Assembly: GCA_016584495.1 (NCBI GenBank)
Contig: WAID01000006.1
Location: forward strand, 558,001-622,000
Length of the DNA: 64,000 nucleotides
Source of the DNA: Celoporthe dispersa
Lineage: Eukaryota; Ascomycota; Sordariomycetes; Diaporthales; Cryphonectriaceae
Reading direction: 5' to 3'
The position numbers and the translations under genes are program-made. Shown piece by piece: positions 30,845 through 41,264 of this stretch. Under the pieces are notes generated by a model. It ran no database searches. It saw only the letters and a list, made by a program, of their open reading frames with translations, and was not told where the DNA came from. Each line of letters starts with the position of its first letter. The stretch's first letter is position 1.

Positions 30845-32145
30845 TCATAATGCATCCTGTCTCTTTCTTGTCTTGCCTTTCGACGTCTGTGGTGCTTCCA
30901 CTGCTGTCGACGGTGGGCGATCGCCTCTCCGGGGCCAGTTGAAACCCAATGCTGCCTGCGAATGCTGCGGCGGCCGAGTGGATGGCGTGTCCCGGCCGAC
31001 TCCAGGCCAGGCTATCATCTTGATCATCATGCCGGGCTCGACAATGTCGTCCCAAAGCTCGGGAAGGATCGTAGATCCCTTGCAGGGCTTCGGCAGGAGA
31101 TGGCATGGGGGGCTTGTCGGCGTGATGGTATTCAGTGAAGGCCCAGCAATAGTGAAGCTTGACACGGCCGTCTCTACAGGGTTATATTGTGATGGGTGGC
31201 TGGCGAGGGTCGATTTGATGGTTGCTGCGATCGGGTCCACCCAAACGTCGTGGATGATGAGGTCGTAATGTCCTGCCACTACATGAGGTCGCAGGTTATC
31301 GATATTGGCGAAAGCTGACAGGATCAGCTTCTTCATCCCCTAATCACGGCAAGAGTCAGGTCGAATAAAACACAGTATTATTTGAGAACACGGCCTCGGA
31401 CACAATAGCTCACCTTCCACGTTCTGACTTTCTGCCACGGGAAAATATAATATCTGCCGATGCAGTCGACAAATCTGATGGGAAGTTTTGGCAGCGCAAC
31501 GCCCGCGTCTTTCTCCCAGGGCATACCGTTCACAGTCTGTGGTGCGGGCGATACCTGCGTTGACTTGTGCACCGCCGCTGGAGGCTCAATCTCCTTTCCT
31601 TTGCTCACTCGGGATGGTCCCTGAACGTCCTCAGCACCAGGGCTTTCCCCAGTCTCATGATTTGTCTTGTCTTGTATGTGGTCCCCACCAGGCTCTCGAA
31701 CCATGGGCCCAAAAGAAACATATGAGCTCTGACCAGCGGCTGAAGCTGGGGCCGACTGGCGCCCGACATGCATCGACTCTGTCAGCAAAAGAGGTGGTCC
31801 GACACCGCCCACTTGACCCCTTACACCTAGCTTCTTTTCTACTTTGCTACCGCCCCCGGGTGACCCATCGATAGCCATCGAAGCAGTTCCGATGCTTAGT
31901 CTTGCCTCGGGTGACCCGACATCTTCAGCATCATGTAAACCTGGCTCGGTCCTGTCCAGACGCTCTTTCGCGCACTCTTTGCAGCCATGCTGGTCCACCG
32001 CACAAGGTTTCTTGTCGCCTCCAGGCTTGCCGTCGACAACCTTGTTGGCGTCATCATCATCGGCCCCCAGTTTCATCTGTGAGAGATCCATCTGGTCCGG
32101 GGAGCCTGTGTGGCTCGAGGGCCCCGTGGCGGTAGACTGGGACAT
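30845..32145 (-). CDS. ULD_2 (ubiquitin-like domain) protein
   Basis: 408-aa protein of two exons (31414-32145 and 30845-31339) with an intron at 31340-31413 (GTGAGC...TTAG, 74 nt). The first 210 residues are low-complexity, rich in Gly/Ser/Pro/Asp. The domain starts at IRFVDCIGRYYIFPWQKVRTW, continues across the junction as GMKKLILSAF and GHYDLI, and ends ILPELWDDIVEPGMMIKMIAWP, the pattern of the fungal ULD_2 domain (PF22893). A lineage-specific insert of about 45 residues interrupts the domain between GHYDLI and ILPELW. A basic KGKTRKRQ tail follows. Such domains occur alone or in large multidomain fungal proteins; the function is unknown. Confidence 0.8.
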
Positions 32146-33454
32146 AGCGATCTCACATATTCATTACTTGACAGCTCGAGAACCGAAGAGGTGCAGCCCC
32201 GAGACGAGAGTGTCGGATGGTTCGATAGTAGCTCTGCCTCCTCACGGATCCCTCTCGTCTTTGATGAATAAATAGAGTAGATAAAGAGTGCTCTTGGAGG
32301 TAGACCGGTGTACGCCTTCCCCAAGAGGCCTGGAATCATGCAAAGGAAGACGACTGATCCCGAGATCCTGGTGAGCTCCGAGGCCATGTTGTGGAGAAGT
32401 AAGCAGCATCACAGGACATGGCCCGTGATTGGTAACGGCTCCGGAGGAGCGCCGGGTCAAGAGAGCTAACATTGGACAACTGCAGATCACATTGCGCTAC
32501 AAGGTCACGTTCGCCCAATTATGGAGGGTTGGATGTTGGCGGATGTTGGGTCTATACCGTATTACGGTAAAACGCCCGCGCACCGGGCTACCTTGAGCAT
32601 GCACGTATATTTAGCGGATGCTATGGCCATAAGTCGTCCACTGTAATGTTGGGGGCCAAAGCGCCGAGTTCGTATGGGCGGGCCAAGCGAATGTTTGCGA
32701 TTATGCAAGAAGATTCGTCCGGGTAAATAAGCTGTTGACGGTTTGCTAATCACTTCACTACACATATCAAAACATCTCCCTGCTGTCTCACCAAGTAAAA
32801 GAGGCTCGCAAACTCTTTCCCCTGGCCAAGAGGAGTCTGCAAACACCTGTGGGTCACCTTGCCTTGCTTAGTATGTTCCCTAACATTCACTCCCTTAATA
32901 GTGCTCATGATGTATTCAACACGTGCTGGGTCAGAAGAGCCTGAACAGTTGCCAAGTATTTAATGAAATAATTATCAAGAGAGAGATTTTGTCGAGTCTG
33001 GTAGTCATAGAAAGAGAAACAACCAAGCAAAACACTAGGATCTGATAACTATCAAGTGAATTGTAATGTAAAAAGTGTTTTTGCTAATATTCTCTGCAGT
33101 TGTGTGTCCTTGCCAAACTAGTGCTGCTATCTTGGGGTGGTGCACTGAGGTGCTGACGATGATATATAATGAGAAAGTTAGAACAAGAGGATTGCATCAG
33201 ACACAAGAGCAAATTGAGACCTATGAGCTAACAGATGTCATGTTGTATTGAAAGAGATAAAAGCAATAGACCCTCTCTTCTCTGCCTCTTCTTCTCCCCT
33301 TTTTTCTTCTTTTTTTCTCGAGTCATCATCAGGAATCAATACTAATAGACTAGAAAGGAGGATATGGAAATTGGGTATAGCTCTCCAGACACCTTGATCA
33401 TCATTAAAAGGAAATAAAGGAAAGGGAAAAAGAGAGAATGTAGCAGGTGATCAA
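32146..33454. other. Intergenic, no gene seen
   Basis: Upstream of the ULD_2 gene and downstream of the first zinc-finger gene. AT-rich around 32900-33400 with T/C tracts. No ORF recognised. Confidence 0.5.
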
Positions 33455-35488
33455 TCATTCGTCCTCCCCTTCCGCATCCTCATCACCCTCATCCACAAAG
33501 ATCTCGCTCTTGACCGAGGCCGCGGCACTCAGCTCTCCGAACGAGAACGACACGGCCCTCGAGCTGCTGCCACCAGCCAGCGACGATGACGCGCTGATGC
33601 TGGGGAACGCCGGCGTGGTCACATCCCTCTTCCTGCCCACGCCCCTGCCGCCGCCCGCCGCCTGGAGCGGGTTGTTCAGCAGCCAGCCGCCCTGGCCCAC
33701 GGGCCGCACGATGGCGACGTCGCTCTTGGTCGCCCATTCCATCAGCGAGGGGTCCGCCGGCCCGCCAAACATGACGGCCGGCTCCCGCCCGAGCGCAGCT
33801 TTCTCCAGGTGCCGCGCGACGTGCTCCATGCGCTGGTCCCAGGCCTCGGGGCCGGCGAACGTCTCGGTGCAGTGCAGCGCGGGACACCCCATGTAGGTGG
33901 GCAGCTGGCAGCGCTCGCGCATGGCCCCGCCCTGGAGGCGCTTCACCTCTTCGTCCCAGTCGGCAGCGGGCGTGCCGACGGCCGTGTTCTTCTTGGAGGA
34001 GGTCTTGCCAGCCTTGCCGACGTTCCTGGGCGTGTGCATCCGCCGGATGTGCTGGGTGTAGAGGTCCTTGCGGTTGAAGATGGCACCGTTCGGGAGGGGC
34101 GGTCCGATGGGGTCGAGGCTCAGCGTGCGCTCGACGGGGGCCTGGGTGGTGGTGTTCGTCTTGCCTCTGCCCTTGCGCTTGGGGGCCGACAGGCTGTTCT
34201 TGTTGTTCCTGCAGGTGTCGATGTCGCAGAGCCAGTAGTGCAGCACGAGGTGCTGCGACATGACGTGGCGCTTCCACTCGTTCTTGCTGGCAAAGGTCGA
34301 GTTGCAGCCGGCAAAGTGGAAGACGCAGGTGAACGGCCGCGTGTGCTGCTTCTTGACGTGCGCCTGGAGGGTCGGCTCGTCTTTGAAGAAGAGAGAGCAT
34401 TCGTGGCAGGGGAACGAAGCGCTGCTACCGCTCGTGGAGGGTGGGAGGGGTCTCGTTGGGTGAGAGACGGTCGGCGCTGTCTTTGTTCTCTTGGGCGCGT
34501 TCTCAAGCTTGCTGGCGGCGTCTCTCTTGGGACGGCCACCGCTCCGTCGCGCGGACGATGATGATCGGTGCTTCCCGGGCTGGTATTCGTCATCTTCGTT
34601 GTCATCGTCGCCGTTGTCGTCGTCGTCGTCGTCGTCACCGTCGTCTTCGTCCTCCTCCTCGCTCCTAGAGGAGTCCAGGTCTATCTCGGCCTCCGAGCTC
34701 TCGCTGTCTCTGGCACTTGGAGTCGGGTAGGCATCCGTGATGCTGACAACGATGGATGGCTGCTGGGGCAGGTGGATCTCTTGTTTGATAACAGTCGACT
34801 CCTTGGGCGTCATTGCGCGGATGTAAGCCTGGTCGACAGTAGAATGTCTGTTGGCGGCGTCGGTGGTGGTGGGGATGGACGCCTGGCTGCCGAACGTGTA
34901 GCTCCGCTGGGGCGAGTCGAAGCTGAGCACCGCAGGGGAGTCTTTCCAGTCGCTCGGGACCTCGTCGGCCGGGTTGACCTCTGCCATCGACACACAAGAG
35001 TGGTTGTCTCCAGGGAAGCCTCCCACGCCGGAGAGAAAGAGCTGGGAGGGTGATTTGAACAGATCAAGCGGCGCAGACTGAAATGTAGGAAACATTGTCA
35101 GATCCGGAGGCGTCGAGGGCATGTGCTCGGTCTGCAGGTCAGTGTCTGCGCGGAGACTGAGAGCACTCCCACAGTGTGAGGGCTCCTGGGACGAGGAAAG
35201 GGACCCGTGGCGGCGGTGTGATGCCACTGGAGGAATCGAGGCGACAGGCGGCGCGAGTGAAGGAAGCTGTTGCTGGGGCACTGCGATGAAGAATGGCTGC
35301 CTCTGGTTGTCCATCAAGAATCTCTCGATGGAGGTCGGGTTCCACGAGGGCACAGGCTGGGCGAGGCCATCCTGGTCTGTGAACTCCAAGTCATGGACAT
35401 AGCTATCTGTCGTGGCGAAGCCTGCAGGCCCGTTGTATTGTTGAAAGCCCGAGTAGGCGCTCTCGAAGGGGAATTGAGAATAGTCCAT
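33455..35488 (-). CDS. C2H2 zinc-finger transcription factor, intronless
   Basis: Single open frame of 677 aa from ATG 35488 (MDYSQFPFESAY). The N-terminal 280 residues are Ser/Pro/Gln-rich, like an activation region. A long acidic run follows (SEEEDEDDGDDDDDDD type), then a basic segment RRSGGRPKRDAASK (nuclear targeting). C2H2 fingers begin at FPCHECSLFFKDEPTLQAHVKKQH (about residue 357), then CVFHFAGCNSTFASKNEWKRHVMSQH and a finger-like CDIDTC...FNRKDLYTQHIRRMH. A C-terminal conserved block has CPALHCTETFAGPEAWDQRMEHVARHLE and WLLNNPLQ. I do not recognise a named orthologue. The SKNEWKRH finger is shared in type with the next gene. Target genes unknown. Confidence 0.85.
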   Translation of the reverse strand: MDYSQFPFESAYSGFQQYNGPAGFATTDSYVHDLEFTDQDGLAQPVPSWNPTSIERFLMDNQRQPFFIAVPQQQLPSLAPPVASIPPVASHRRHGSLSSSQEPSHCGSALSLRADTDLQTEHMPSTPPDLTMFPTFQSAPLDLFKSPSQLFLSGVGGFPGDNHSCVSMAEVNPADEVPSDWKDSPAVLSFDSPQRSYTFGSQASIPTTTDAANRHSTVDQAYIRAMTPKESTVIKQEIHLPQQPSIVVSITDAYPTPSARDSESSEAEIDLDSSRSEEEDEDDGDDDDDDDNGDDDNEDDEYQPGKHRSSSSARRSGGRPKRDAASKLENAPKRTKTAPTVSHPTRPLPPSTSGSSASFPCHECSLFFKDEPTLQAHVKKQHTRPFTCVFHFAGCNSTFASKNEWKRHVMSQHLVLHYWLCDIDTCRNNKNSLSAPKRKGRGKTNTTTQAPVERTLSLDPIGPPLPNGAIFNRKDLYTQHIRRMHTPRNVGKAGKTSSKKNTAVGTPAADWDEEVKRLQGGAMRERCQLPTYMGCPALHCTETFAGPEAWDQRMEHVARHLEKAALGREPAVMFGGPADPSLMEWATKSDVAIVRPVGQGGWLLNNPLQAAGGGRGVGRKRDVTTPAFPSISASSSLAGGSSSRAVSFSFGELSAAASVKSEIFVDEGDEDAEGEDE

Positions 35489-36012
35489 CTTGTTCCGGAG
35501 TGCGTAGAGGGCGGTTTGGCCAGTGTATACTTTGTGATAAATTCTGGAAACCCTCCAGAGGTTGTGTCTTAAGCAAGGCTACGTGGAGAACCGACGCTCG
35601 ATCCGAGCTGAACAGAACCAAAGGAGCAAGGCCCCCTAAGCACGATCCTCACAGCCTTGTGTTGATGGTGGGTCGGTCGGTCTAGAGAGGACCGTTGGTA
35701 TCCCGTAGACCTGGGGAAATAAAAAAGTAAAAAAATAAGGGGTGTGCGAACACGATGGGTGCATTCAGGAAACAATCTCTAGACAACACGAATAAAAAGG
35801 AAATTCTCAGGGACGTATAGACCAAGACGGATGAAGTATGCGAGGAAAGTCACCGAGATGGCTTGGTGTAGTAATAGCTGTGGTGGACGGAGTGGCGAAG
35901 CCAGAGGTTTTCCCAAGACATGTATAAGAAATATAGTTTACCGGACGGCATACTATGGCGACACGAGCAACTGAGAGGAGAGGTCCCGGGAAGGGGGGGG
36001 GGTGGGCGGGTG

Positions 36013-36015
<3 letters not shown>

Positions 36016-36047
<32 letters not shown>

Positions 36048-36061
36048 TCTCTCTCTCTCCC
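36016..36061. repeat. (AC)n followed by (TC)n microsatellite
   Basis: (AC) of about 14 units runs directly into a TC-rich tract, upstream of the intronless zinc-finger gene. Confidence 0.95.
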
Positions 36062-37384
36062 TCTCCCCCCAGACACACACACCCTCTCACACACCCTCCT
36101 CTCTTTGCAGAGCCGCATGGTGGGGATGCTAGGACTTCCAGCCAATACTTTCTTGTGGCTTTGACCAGCACAGGCCGGTCTCTTCCCTTGGGTGATTGGG
36201 TTATTCCAGGGAACTGCCCGCTCCTCTGCTTACGCCCGTGCCACGCCTGGCTTGTCTCGCATATGCGAGCCCCCCTGCCTCGTCCACGGCACTAGAGATC
36301 TGGTCGACCATGATGATGAGGGTGAGCCGTGAGGATGTGGAGGAGGAGGGAGTGGAGTCCACTATGGACAAGACCCCGCCGAGTTGCTGCGCCTCTCTGG
36401 CGTTGGGAATCTGCACGGCGAGGAGGGACCATGGCATAGTACTTTTGCTGACCATGGACATCTGTCCCGGATGACCACCCCCATCCATCGGCACGGGCTG
36501 GCCTGTCGAATACTCGTCCGCGAACCGCCGTGGCTCCACCACCAGGAGCAAGAGATTGGCTGTTCTCACCCCACCCCGGATTCAGCTTGAGGCTCTGCGG
36601 GTGGGGTTCCTGGATCAGTCTCACCCACGAGTGTGGTGGCCGCCAGTCTCCAGGGCCCATTCATTGTGCACGAGTCTCCTCCCGCCATTTGGGGTTCTGT
36701 CAAACGCGGGACCAGTCTCGACTCTTTTTTTTTTTTCTTTCTTTCTCTCCCGCTCTTCCGTTTGGGTACGTTCTGGTAGAATCTGAGGATCGGGCCCAGT
36801 AATACAGATCTTCTTTCGCAACTGCACACCTGCGTTTGTGAGACATGGTGCAGCGCTCCGCCCCGTTGACGCACCCACATGTGAGTCTACACAAGTTTAG
36901 GCAGCGGTGCCAGGCAGTCAACAGGCAATCAGACCTGGCATTATTCCACAGGCCGCCCGGCCTGCCAGCTTCACACCACGAGGACCCCCACGGCGCATGG
37001 GGAGGTGTCGAGCCGTTGGACACCGATGATTGCCGATTGTCTGAGCTGTCCATCCCTCATTTGGCGCCGTGCCATGGTGATGACCTCTCCCAACAGGGCC
37101 CGAATAGTGTGTGTGTGTGTGTGTACTATGATGTGTACCATAGTATCGTGTGTGTGGGCTGTGTGGGTGCACAGAGGCCAACAGCAACAATCACCACCAT
37201 AGTACACTTCTCAACAGAAAGCCTAGGCAGGGGATGGCTACGCCCGACCATGGTGAGGGTGCTGCAGATCAGGCCACTCAGAGCCGCGAGACCCAGCGCT
37301 CATGCGTGGCACAGCAGCGGCCAGCTGCCCTACATCCTCTCCGCTCTTTTCTCACCCCCCCGCGGCCTGAGGCAACCCCCCTTC

Positions 37385-37406
37385 TTTTTTTTTTTTTTTT
37401 TTTTTT
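37385..37406. repeat. T22 homopolymer
   Basis: Twenty-two consecutive T, intergenic. Confidence 0.95.
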
Positions 37407-38409
37407 GAGCCTCAAGGTGACATCGCGCCGTCTCCAAGATGAAGAGATTTCTCCTGCGATCCTGAGAGTGATTTGGCCCCCAAAACATGTTCCAGGGGGT
37501 GTTGTGATTACTGGCCAAGCCTGGCTCAGTGACACCTCGGCGAGAAGCTGGCATGTGTGGCTAGACTCTGTTTGGACATACGTCCTCTCGGAGCTGAACA
37601 GGTCTCTACGGCTATCCTTTCGGCCAGGTCCCGGTGATCTTATTCAACTTGTAGGTGGGTGGTCGGACAGAGGTCTCGTCCAGCGGCAGGTGTTGGTGCT
37701 GTGAACCATTCGCGCTGTTTGGCGTGGGAAGCCTGGGCGCCCGGGCACATGTTGGTGGTAGCTAAGTAGTGCCTGCCAAAGCATCTTGCAGACAGGTGCA
37801 GGCCGCTTTACCACGTTTGGGTGCTCACTAGTCTGTGAATGTCCTTCGGTCGCGGGCATTCTGTGGTTCGCTTGCCACGCACACTGGTTGAGGGCGCCTC
37901 GCTAGGCGATACATTCTGGCCCTATGACTAAGACGGGCGGAGCCCGTTGTGGCTGCCATTCTTGCAGCCCAATATGTCGATCGGTGACACGCACCGAGTT
38001 CATGCTACGAGGCGACGGTCCTTCCGTCCGGGGTGTGCTGCAAGGACGGCAGAGATGTGTCTGCTGCTCTCTTGGTTGGCCCTCTGATCACGGTCCAGCC
38101 CCAGTGCAACTGAAATTTTTTTCTTCCTCTCCCGGTTGACTCACATGTGGCTGCCGCCAAATTCTGCAGGTCATCGCGAGAGATGTTGTTTGGGTCACGG
38201 GAGAACCAGAAATCTTGATCAAGATACGCTTGCTATCTTTCCTGCTCCGCTCCGTCAGGTGGGAGAATCTTCAGGCCTCCGGATCTACTGATATGGGATC
38301 CACCCTGCAGGAATTACATTGTTCATGGCCGCCGCAACTGGGCGTGAGACATGTAGAGCTGAGGTCGGTAAGGCACTGCTCCCGGCAACCGCACTGGGTA
38401 AAACATTAG

Positions 38410-41264
38410 CTAGATGACGACGTAGTAGTAACACGACATAAGACTTACGCAATACCACACCGAACTGACGCGTGCTTTTTTCTGCGGCCTCGATTGCTCT
38501 GTCTTTCCGTCAACATGTCTCTTGAGCGGTCGGGCAGCGCTGTCCGACTGCGTTGAAGAGCTGGAAGGAGAGCTGGCGACTTCTCCGCTGACATTTGGAT
38601 CGACTTCCTTCAGCACGACAGTGAGTTCAACCCCCGTCTCCGCACTCTTCCACTGGGAGATGTCCAGGTCCTCGCCGAAATGCTGGTCAATGTGATTGAA
38701 TCGGCTGACCCAGGCCTTCAGGCCGTTATCCTTGACCATGACTATCTTCCTGCAGAACCCACACCAGAAACTGACCTCATAGTTGCGGCCGTCGAGGCAG
38801 CTGTGTAACATGGATTCGATGGCAGCGGGATCGGTGATGTCGTGGTCTTTTGACAGATGAGTCTTGAATTGCTCTCGGCGGTTATATGTCCTCCCACACG
38901 TCCCACCTGCATCGACCGAGGACCCCACGTTGCATTGCCACATCTCGAGCTGGTAATGCTGACTATTCTCGTGGCGCTTCCAGTCATTCTTGCTCCCAAA
39001 GTTCTTGGTGCATTTGGGAAAGGTGCAGCTATACGGCTTGGCATGACGCTTCGAATGCTTTCTGCGACGGGCGTCAGTAACATGGTGGACGGGAAGGATA
39101 TATTTTGCTAACCTTAGCTCGCACTCTCTTCTAAACGACTTGGTGCAATCTTGTTCAGTGCATGTGAATGGGTTTTTCATCACATCGGTGTAGACGCTGG
39201 GGCTCGTGTTGGGACTGGCCTCTGCCTTGACCTCTCCCTTACCCTCATTAGAAAGGGCCGAGCTGTTCTTCTCATAGCCTAATCTGCTTAACGCCTCTGC
39301 AAGCGTTGTCTTGTCCAATCTCCCCAGTATCTCTGCGAGCGTTCCCTTGTCCTCGAGGGCCGCGAGGAGATCCGTGGCTTTCTTCTTCACATCGGTGCTT
39401 TGGTCATCACAAGACGGCCCGGTGGCTCTGGACTGCTCAGGCTGGCTTACGACGGCATCCCGAGAGATCTGAGCTTTTTCGGTGTTTCCTGGAGAGCTCG
39501 AAGTGCGAGACGTTGATACTAAAGACAACTCATCATCCCCCGCGTCAACAGGGTCGTCTTTCAGATCACCGATCTCAGTGTGGATGGTCGAGTTGGTTAC
39601 GCTCTGTTGACGTGATGCGAGGCCTATTGGCACTTCGCACGGTGCATCTGAGGGTGTTAGAGCTATTATGTCCTGTGTATCGGACTGATCCCCCTTTCTC
39701 ACAGACTCATGGTCTAAGATTGAGGATTTGTCGAGTGAGATTGGGTGGAAATCTGTGCCGTGATCTGCGGCAGCGCTGACCAGGCCCGGCCCTTCTTCAA
39801 CGTCCAGAGAGCCCTCCCCTAGATGAGATAAGGTAGTACTCATGTCGAAATCGACAGTTTGCATCTGCATCACCGTACTTGGATCTCGGGTTCGGGGGGC
39901 GGTGGCCGTAATCATGAGCCGCTGCTCTGGTGACACGGCATCTTGGAATATGGGCTGATGAATGTAGTTGCTGAATGCAGAGGGGTCTCTCGGTCCTTCC
40001 GCCGAGTTTGCCTGTGGATACAAAGACCAGTCATCATGGAGTCCCAGGATTCCACTGTTACGGTGGTTCCCAATGGACGTGAAAGCGTCTCCGACGGATG
40101 ATCCCAGGCCAGCAAGAGCAAGATCAGATCCTATGAATGGCGGCGGCTGTGGTCTAGCCGGCCATGTCAGTCATGCAGACGCAACCGGGCAGAGGGGTGT
40201 GCGTGTGTGTGTATTGACTCACTTGAAGACAAATTCCTCCATGACATCCTCATCGGCTGCTATCTTATGGATCCTCTTCAGATGTTGCCTAAAGTTGTCT
40301 GCGCGCGGCCAGATCTTCTCTTTAGCGCGACATTCTGGGACACCACACTTGTAATATTTGCCGTTGGAGCTGAAACCAGGGTGGCGGCTTCTCATGTGTC
40401 GTTCGACATCGTTCGTGGTGCTGAAACCCTCGGTACGTCGACAGTCGGGGAATTTACATCGGTGGGGCTTCTCATGCTTGGCCCTGTGTTTCCTTTATGG
40501 GTCATGTCAGGCAAGCCGCATGATGGGAGGCGGGGGCCAACGGGAGGACATACTTCAGCTCGGACTTGTTCTTCACCTCGGTGTTGCAGACGCGGCACAG
40601 AAGTCCATTGCTGTCTTCATTGACGACTAGTGCCTTGGCCCCGAAGACGGATTCCGAGGACCTCCAGTTTCCGGAAGATAGCATGGATGAGTCGTAGTGG
40701 AAGCTGACCGAATGGCTTGCAACGCTCGCAGTCTCTCCGGAGCGATCGCAGTCTTCGTAGACAGATCCGTTGGCCACGCTAGGTCCTGTCCTGCTCGCGG
40801 ACCCATAGCCCGAGTCGGGAGGCCCGATCGTGTCACATTCAGAAGAAGATGCATAACTGCGGTTCAGCACGAATGATGTTCCGCCGTGTGCGTAGGTGAG
40901 CTTTGGCTCAGTCTGCGGCGTGGTGGGATTTCTCACGATCAGGGGATGCCATGGCTCCGAGGATGAGACCCAACGCATCAGAGGGCCCTGCTGAGGTGGT
41001 CCCATCGGGGTGTGAGCTGGGCTTGATGACCCGTACACGCCAGTGGTTCGTAATTCACAAAAGGGCTCGGCCGGAGTAGGCGCTGGCACCGGCAGAGACG
41101 AGCCGACACTATTCAGGACCGGCTCGACCGGCTTTGGTCGGGAGTTCAGTACGGAGCTCGGTGCCTAAGCAGTGAGATATATATCAGATAAGGCCAGAGC
41201 AGAACGGGAGACAGGACCTACATACCGAGAGTCGATCCGGCCTGGTGAATGAGGATTGAGCCAT
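38410..41264 (-). CDS. C2H2 zinc-finger transcription factor with two finger clusters
   Basis: Five exons: 41226-41264, 40554-41164, 40223-40483, 39113-40153 and 38410-39061. Introns are 61, 70, 69 and 51 nt, all GT-AG and all keeping phase; the product is about 867 aa. Cluster 1 (about residues 200-290) reads LLCRVCNTEVKNKSELKAKHE, then CKFPDCRRTEGFSTTNDVERHMRSRH and CGVPECRAKEKIWPRADNFRQHLKRIH. Cluster 2 (about 635-740) has CTEQDCTKSFRRECELRKHSKRH, then CTFPKCTKNFGSKNDWKRHENSQH and TYNRREQFKTHLSKDH, followed by a conserved FWCGFCRKI block. The 51-nt intron (39062-39112) is a multiple of three, so unspliced RNA would still read through. The start MAQSSFTRPDRLS is inferred from the first in-phase ATG. 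The last residues may be altered by an unrecognised 3' intron (GTAAGT near 38446-38451). No named orthologue recognised. Confidence 0.82.

Larger units (their letters stand above)
35489..38409. other. Intergenic 2.9 kb with several microsatellites
   Basis: Between two minus-strand zinc-finger genes. Contains (AC)14 then (TC)n at 36016-36061, (GT)9 at 37107-37124, T10+ near 36725, and T22 at 37385-37406. I see no gene; the ORFs here are low-complexity readings of the repeats. Confidence 0.6.

Noticed and set aside
33489..34561. Long ORFs of 250-303 codons on both strands within the first zinc-finger gene
   Set aside because: Ala/Arg/His- or Val/Leu/Gly-rich readings of the GC-rich zinc-finger exon in other frames; no motifs.
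36016..36061. Repeat array considered as possible CRISPR or telomere-like sequence
   Set aside because: Plain dinucleotide microsatellite without spacers or a telomeric unit.
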